This document shows positions 60,366 through 64,000 of a stretch of 64,000 nucleotides of DNA, one piece after another. The position numbers and the translations under genes were made by a program. The notes under the pieces were generated by a model. That model did no database searches and was not told where the DNA came from. It worked only from the letters and a program-made list of their open reading frames with translations. Every line of letters starts with the position of its first letter. Position 1 is the first letter of the stretch. The stretch lies in contig NZ_FOJF01000001.1 of the NCBI RefSeq assembly GCF_900110995.1, positions 203,199 through 267,198 on the forward strand, in the 5' to 3' direction. The stretch comes from Chitinophaga sp. YR573. GTDB taxonomy: Bacteria; Bacteroidota; Bacteroidia; Chitinophagales; Chitinophagaceae.

Positions 60366-62090
60366 CTATTCATCAGTAAGCGCTTCCATAAAAGCAATAA
60401 TCGCTTTCTTTTCAGTACTGTCCAGATGCAGCTGGTTAGTAGCCAGCGTCTGATTCGACAATGGCAATCCTATTCCATTACCTCCGCCCCTATCATAAAA
60501 ATCTATTACCTCATCCATATTGCTAAATGCTCCATGATGCATATAAGGTCCCGTTACCGCGGCATTACGCACTGTAGGTGTCTTAAAGGCTCCCTCATAA
60601 AACCCTATTTTGAAAAAAGAATAACGACCATGATCCATATCTGTAACAGGATGTAATAAGTCTTCATTCATTGGAGTACCTAACACCTCAAATTCAGTCC
60701 GGTTATATAAAGGCGGTGTCAATCCATTAAACAACGGTGCAAAGTGGCAGGTACCACATTGCCCCTTTCCCATAAACAGATTAAACCCTTGTTTCTGCAA
60801 AGCCGTTAAAGCAGCACGATCCCCATTAATATAATGATCAAAAGGAGAGTTAAAAGGCGATAATGTTCTTACATAAGCAGCCAGTGCATGTACCACCGTA
60901 TCCATGGTAATGCCCTTATATACTTTCTGCAGGCGGTGAATAACTGTATCATCATTAGCATCCATTTCCTGCCTGCTATGCATCACGGCAAGTACCTGCT
61001 CTTCCAGGCTCTTCACCCGTCCATCCCAGAACTGTGAATATTGAAAACAGGCATATAACAAACCAGGTGTATTCCTGGGTAGTAACCCACTATCCAGCGC
61101 AACATTCTTCACTAACCCATCTGTAAAATGTTTATCCGGTTGATGACAGGTAGCACAGCTGCGTGTATTATTCCCGGATAAAGCTGTCTCAAAAAACAGT
61201 CGTCTTCCTAAGGCACTGTCTCCTGTATTTTCTCCACCAGGAAATGCAGCTTTCCTCAAAGCATTCTTACCAAACAACTGGTCTTCATCCAATGCCGGAG
61301 TACTATGCACATCAAACCCCTTAGCATGCATAAAATCACTCAACTGCCTTTCTAAAGGCAAAGCATACTCCACTAAAAAAGTTAACCGGTCAAACTTATC
61401 AAAATCTTTAGCACGTCGCAGATAATCTATCGCTTTCCTCAGAGAATACCCTATACTGTCACTGGCAGTCGTATAAGGCAGCACCACTTCGTTCACTGCT
61501 TCCATAGCAACCCTGGACTCCTCTATTCCGCTCTTCAGTAAAGGTGCATCATAACCCGAAATATACAGGGTCATAATACGGATCAGCTCCAGCTTCACAC
61601 TCTCAAACACCTGCCCGTCCGTAGCAGAGAAGTGATATAACAACGAAGGCAGATCAGCAGCCGTATTAGCCACTACCTCTGCCTGCGCCATCAGTTCCTT
61701 TTTCCTGGAATACACCGTAGAATCATACAACAATGATTCTATCTGTTGTAATCCTACCGGAGCTTCATACTCTATATAAGGTTCATCTATTTCATACTTG
61801 GGTGGAGAATTGAATACATATGCCTCACTGGCAAAAAAGTATTCCATAAAAAACGCCAGCTGTTTATAACTAACTCTGCATTCGCGCAAAGCCTCTTTAG
61901 CACGGGATAGTGTAACCGTATCATTTGCATCTATCTGTGCAATAGCCTGCTGCATAGCAGTAGCCTTTGCACTGAAAGTAACCTGTGTCTTTTTCACGTA
62001 ATCAGTGATACGTGTGGGCGTCCCTCCCGGTAAAGCCAGCGTCATAGCCGCAAACAGGCAAACACCGGAAAGGACAAAAATTATCTTCAT
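60366..62090 (-). CDS. Diheme cytochrome c peroxidase/MauG-like with long N-terminal extension
   Basis: This 574-residue protein has a signal peptide (1-20) and two CXXCH heme sites: CATCH (312-316) and CGTCH (445-449), the order of bacterial diheme cytochrome c peroxidases, which use electrons from cytochrome c to reduce peroxide. The family is normally near 320-350 residues, so the first 280 residues are an extra mostly helical domain with no known match (imelysin-like folds are a possibility). Its ATG overlaps the stop of the phosphatase gene (ATGA), so it is the second gene of the coupled pair and lies in the SusD operon. Confidence 0.92.
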   Translation of the reverse strand: MKIIFVLSGVCLFAAMTLALPGGTPTRITDYVKKTQVTFSAKATAMQQAIAQIDANDTVTLSRAKEALRECRVSYKQLAFFMEYFFASEAYVFNSPPKYEIDEPYIEYEAPVGLQQIESLLYDSTVYSRKKELMAQAEVVANTAADLPSLLYHFSATDGQVFESVKLELIRIMTLYISGYDAPLLKSGIEESRVAMEAVNEVVLPYTTASDSIGYSLRKAIDYLRRAKDFDKFDRLTFLVEYALPLERQLSDFMHAKGFDVHSTPALDEDQLFGKNALRKAAFPGGENTGDSALGRRLFFETALSGNNTRSCATCHQPDKHFTDGLVKNVALDSGLLPRNTPGLLYACFQYSQFWDGRVKSLEEQVLAVMHSRQEMDANDDTVIHRLQKVYKGITMDTVVHALAAYVRTLSPFNSPFDHYINGDRAALTALQKQGFNLFMGKGQCGTCHFAPLFNGLTPPLYNRTEFEVLGTPMNEDLLHPVTDMDHGRYSFFKIGFYEGAFKTPTVRNAAVTGPYMHHGAFSNMDEVIDFYDRGGGNGIGLPLSNQTLATNQLHLDSTEKKAIIAFMEALTDE

Positions 62091-63685
62091 TTAGTAGCAA
62101 TGATGGTAAAAGAATCTTTCACACAACTCTCTTTATCTTCCACAAAATAAGAAGATGTTCCCATCTTTGGTGTAATAGTAATACTACGTGTATTCGTTAC
62201 GTGATCACTCCATTTATAATTGCCTGTAAAAGAGGCTGTCAGCGTAATCTGCTCTCCTGCTTTCGCCTTAATCACCTTATGCTGGTTTACTTCTTTCATC
62301 ATAGTAAAATGATCTCTGATCACTCCATCTGCACAAATCCATTTGAGGTCCAGCCTGTTACCCTGCACTTCCAGTAAACTGGCGCCACCTTCTGTAGCAT
62401 TGGAATACTGCATCGCATTATGCGGGAAAGCAGGTTGTGTACCGCCCAGCTTACCGGATGAACCAGTCACTACATACACAGTACCCCGACCGCTTGCATC
62501 CTTTACATACGGACAGGAATTCTCACTGCCATCATATAAACCGGAAGAGTTACTAAGATTATGTAACGCAGCGCTGAAAGTAGCCTCCTTACCATAATGC
62601 CCCTTCATTAAACGGGAACGCTCATAATCATGACTATGCCCGCATAATACCAGGTCCACACCATACCGCTCTAATATCCGGATGAAATTCTCTCTGATAG
62701 CAGTCAGTTCATCTGTATCATCAGAATTATGAGAACCCATGGTATAAGGAGGATGATGCCAGTAAGCCACTATCCACTGTTTGTTTTTATTCGCTTCCAG
62801 ATCACGTTTTATCCATTGTACCTGTGGTCCCAGTGTATCATACAAACGATACTGGTTCTCTTCCATCCCATAAGAATCCAGTGATAAGAAATGGATATTA
62901 CCTACATCAAAAGAGTAGAAAGCCTGTGTATTGGAAGCTACTCCGCCGGACTCTCCATGTGTTGGCATAGAGAAGTTCTGGTAATAAGCTGTCTGATGAG
63001 TCTTTTGCGCCATCTCAACAGCTCCCGGGAAATCCTTATCATTATAATCATGATTGCCTGGTGAAGGGAACATCGGATATTTCTTCAACAGATCATCCTT
63101 ATAGATATTAAAAAACTTAGCCTGAAACTCTGCATCTGTTCCACTGTTATAAGCATTATCCCCTAACAGTAACCAGGCATCCATATAATTCTCACCCAGG
63201 TATTTCAATACAGACGCTTTTACATTTCTTTGATTCACGGAGTTATTCCCGCAATCCCCGAAAGCACCGATTCTGTATATAGCAGCTTTACCCGTCTCCG
63301 GCAGTGTATAAAAGTAATTCTCCTTATCTCCCTGCAAAACACCTGTAAAAGTACCAACGGTATAGTAATAACGGGTATGCGGCTGCAAACCTTTCACCGT
63401 AACAATATGTTCCGTACGTAAAATGGAATCATCCACAAACTGATCTGCCTTTTCAACGCCATAGCGTACCCTGCTGCGGGTAGCTACATCAGTACGCCAG
63501 CGCACCGTCATACTGGTTGCTGAACCTACCTGTAAATAAGGTCCACGGATCAACGCCGCCGGTGCCGCATCAGGATTATCCTCCTGTGCATTTGCTGTTA
63601 TACAACCCATCATTAAACATCCCAACAGGAAAAGTCTCATCTGTGATTTTTTGTGCGAGGTAATCATTTTCAAACTATTTATCAC
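62087..63685 (-). CDS. Purple acid phosphatase-like metallophosphoesterase
   Basis: This 532-residue protein (long start; internal Met at 63667 and 63640 fit the signal peptide also) has an Fn3-like N-terminal domain (about 45-130) and a metallophosphoesterase core. Metal-site blocks are FGDCGNN (Asp144), GDNAY (Asp176), GNHDY (about 210-214), YWHHPPY and GHSHDYER. It would hydrolyse phosphate esters outside the inner membrane. It follows a SusD-like gene by about 50-90 nt and is coupled to the diheme peroxidase gene. A glycan- or phosphate-scavenging locus is suggested, unproven. Confidence 0.9.
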   Translation of the reverse strand: MINSLKMITSHKKSQMRLFLLGCLMMGCITANAQEDNPDAAPAALIRGPYLQVGSATSMTVRWRTDVATRSRVRYGVEKADQFVDDSILRTEHIVTVKGLQPHTRYYYTVGTFTGVLQGDKENYFYTLPETGKAAIYRIGAFGDCGNNSVNQRNVKASVLKYLGENYMDAWLLLGDNAYNSGTDAEFQAKFFNIYKDDLLKKYPMFPSPGNHDYNDKDFPGAVEMAQKTHQTAYYQNFSMPTHGESGGVASNTQAFYSFDVGNIHFLSLDSYGMEENQYRLYDTLGPQVQWIKRDLEANKNKQWIVAYWHHPPYTMGSHNSDDTDELTAIRENFIRILERYGVDLVLCGHSHDYERSRLMKGHYGKEATFSAALHNLSNSSGLYDGSENSCPYVKDASGRGTVYVVTGSSGKLGGTQPAFPHNAMQYSNATEGGASLLEVQGNRLDLKWICADGVIRDHFTMMKEVNQHKVIKAKAGEQITLTASFTGNYKWSDHVTNTRSITITPKMGTSSYFVEDKESCVKDSFTIIATK

Positions 63686-63731
63686 AATCCTGGCTATGAA
63701 ATTAATATTAATTGTTAACAGTGGTAACCTG

Positions 63732-64000
63732 CTATTTAAGATACCACATCAACGTAGTTGTCTGGTCGGCCCCCTGTCTTGCTACTGCAGATTGATACTG
63801 TAAAAGATTATAAGATTGTTCCGTTGTAGGATAAATATACCTGGAAGGGATACTGCGTATGGCAGACAATGGCCCTGGTACAAAAGCTGGATATCCTGTA
63901 CGGCGATGATCAAACCATCCTTCTGCTCCCTTCAAAAATGAAGCTATCCACTTCTGTGTAATCAGCTGGGATAATGTGCCTTTATACACCACAGCCGGTT
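63732..64000 (-). CDS. SusD/RagB-family lipoprotein, C-terminal part (cut by window edge)
   Basis: The minus-strand frame runs off the right edge. The seen 89 or more residues contain the family ending with ITQKWIASFLKGAEGWFDHRRTGYPAF followed by SRYIYPTTEQSYN, the C-terminal block of SusD-like 2 proteins. A SusC gene would be expected beyond the edge. The phosphatase and peroxidase genes follow on the same strand, so this may be one operon. Confidence 0.9.
   Translation of the reverse strand, partial: PAVVYKGTLSQLITQKWIASFLKGAEGWFDHRRTGYPAFVPGPLSAIRSIPSRYIYPTTEQSYNLLQYQSAVARQGADQTTTLMWYLK

Overview
The window looks like a chromosomal segment of a Bacteroidota bacterium, most likely of the Chitinophaga group. 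The evidence is a SusC/SusD pair with its own FecR anti-sigma and ECF sigma factors, a second SusD-like gene at the right edge, a GLPGLI-family protein, a type IX secretion sorting domain, a DUF5916 protein, many AraC-type regulators, and promoters of the Bacteroidota form (TTG, about 19-23 nt, TAnnTTTG) with few clear Shine-Dalgarno sites. No phage, insertion sequence, CRISPR array, rRNA or intact tRNA gene was found.

Layout. 1-2865: an RND efflux adaptor (cut by the window edge), an AraC regulator and a MarR regulator, all on the minus strand, with two copies of one MarR-type operator. 3099-9883: a MutS2-like ATPase without its Smr nuclease domain, a lipoprotein MsrA, an unrecognised helical protein, a CE2-like SGNH esterase, an AraC regulator, a YtxH-like protein and a small membrane protein. 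10154-16488: SusD, SusC, FecR and ECF sigma. 16589-21278: ethanolamine use (eutC, eutB, ethanolamine permease, GlxA-type regulator). 21404-29484: a PhnB-like protein, a propeller-like lipoprotein, a tricorn-type S41 protease and two tail-to-tail paralogous amino-acid permeases. 29580-32666: a methyltransferase-TPR protein and a protein whose N terminus resembles a degenerate DUF4157 leader (contractile-injection or toxin cargo?). 32816-41396: HxlR with two SDRs, VOC and VanZ-like proteins, an AlbA_2/RecG-like ATPase, a scarred stretch with an esterase remnant and a tRNA-like 3' piece, DUF3892, and an AraC/NmrA/epimerase operon. 41803-50632: a type IX secreted metalloprotease, a Crp/Fnr regulator, an outer-membrane protein, a GH42 glycosidase, an SDR and an AraC regulator. 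50865-57078: an outer-membrane barrel receptor, a GLPGLI protein and a two-component system tied together by a shared 40-bp operator. 57240-64000: a cold-shock-domain protein, DUF5916, VF530, a diheme peroxidase, a purple acid phosphatase-like enzyme and SusD.

The strongest non-gene signals are regulatory DNA and repeats. (1) A 40-bp operator occurs in the same orientation, 21 nt upstream of a TAnnTTT-type -7 element, in front of both the barrel receptor and the GLPGLI gene; the second copy also flanks the promoter of the histidine kinase and response regulator. (2) A nested palindromic element of about 175 bp occurs twice, with paired compensating base changes between the copies. (3) A second intergenic repeat family has GC-TTC-GC hairpins and a CCCTGCACCC tail; at two of its three sites the tail runs into the stop codon of a gene. 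(4) Several perfect loopless palindromes occur, the longest 82 bp.
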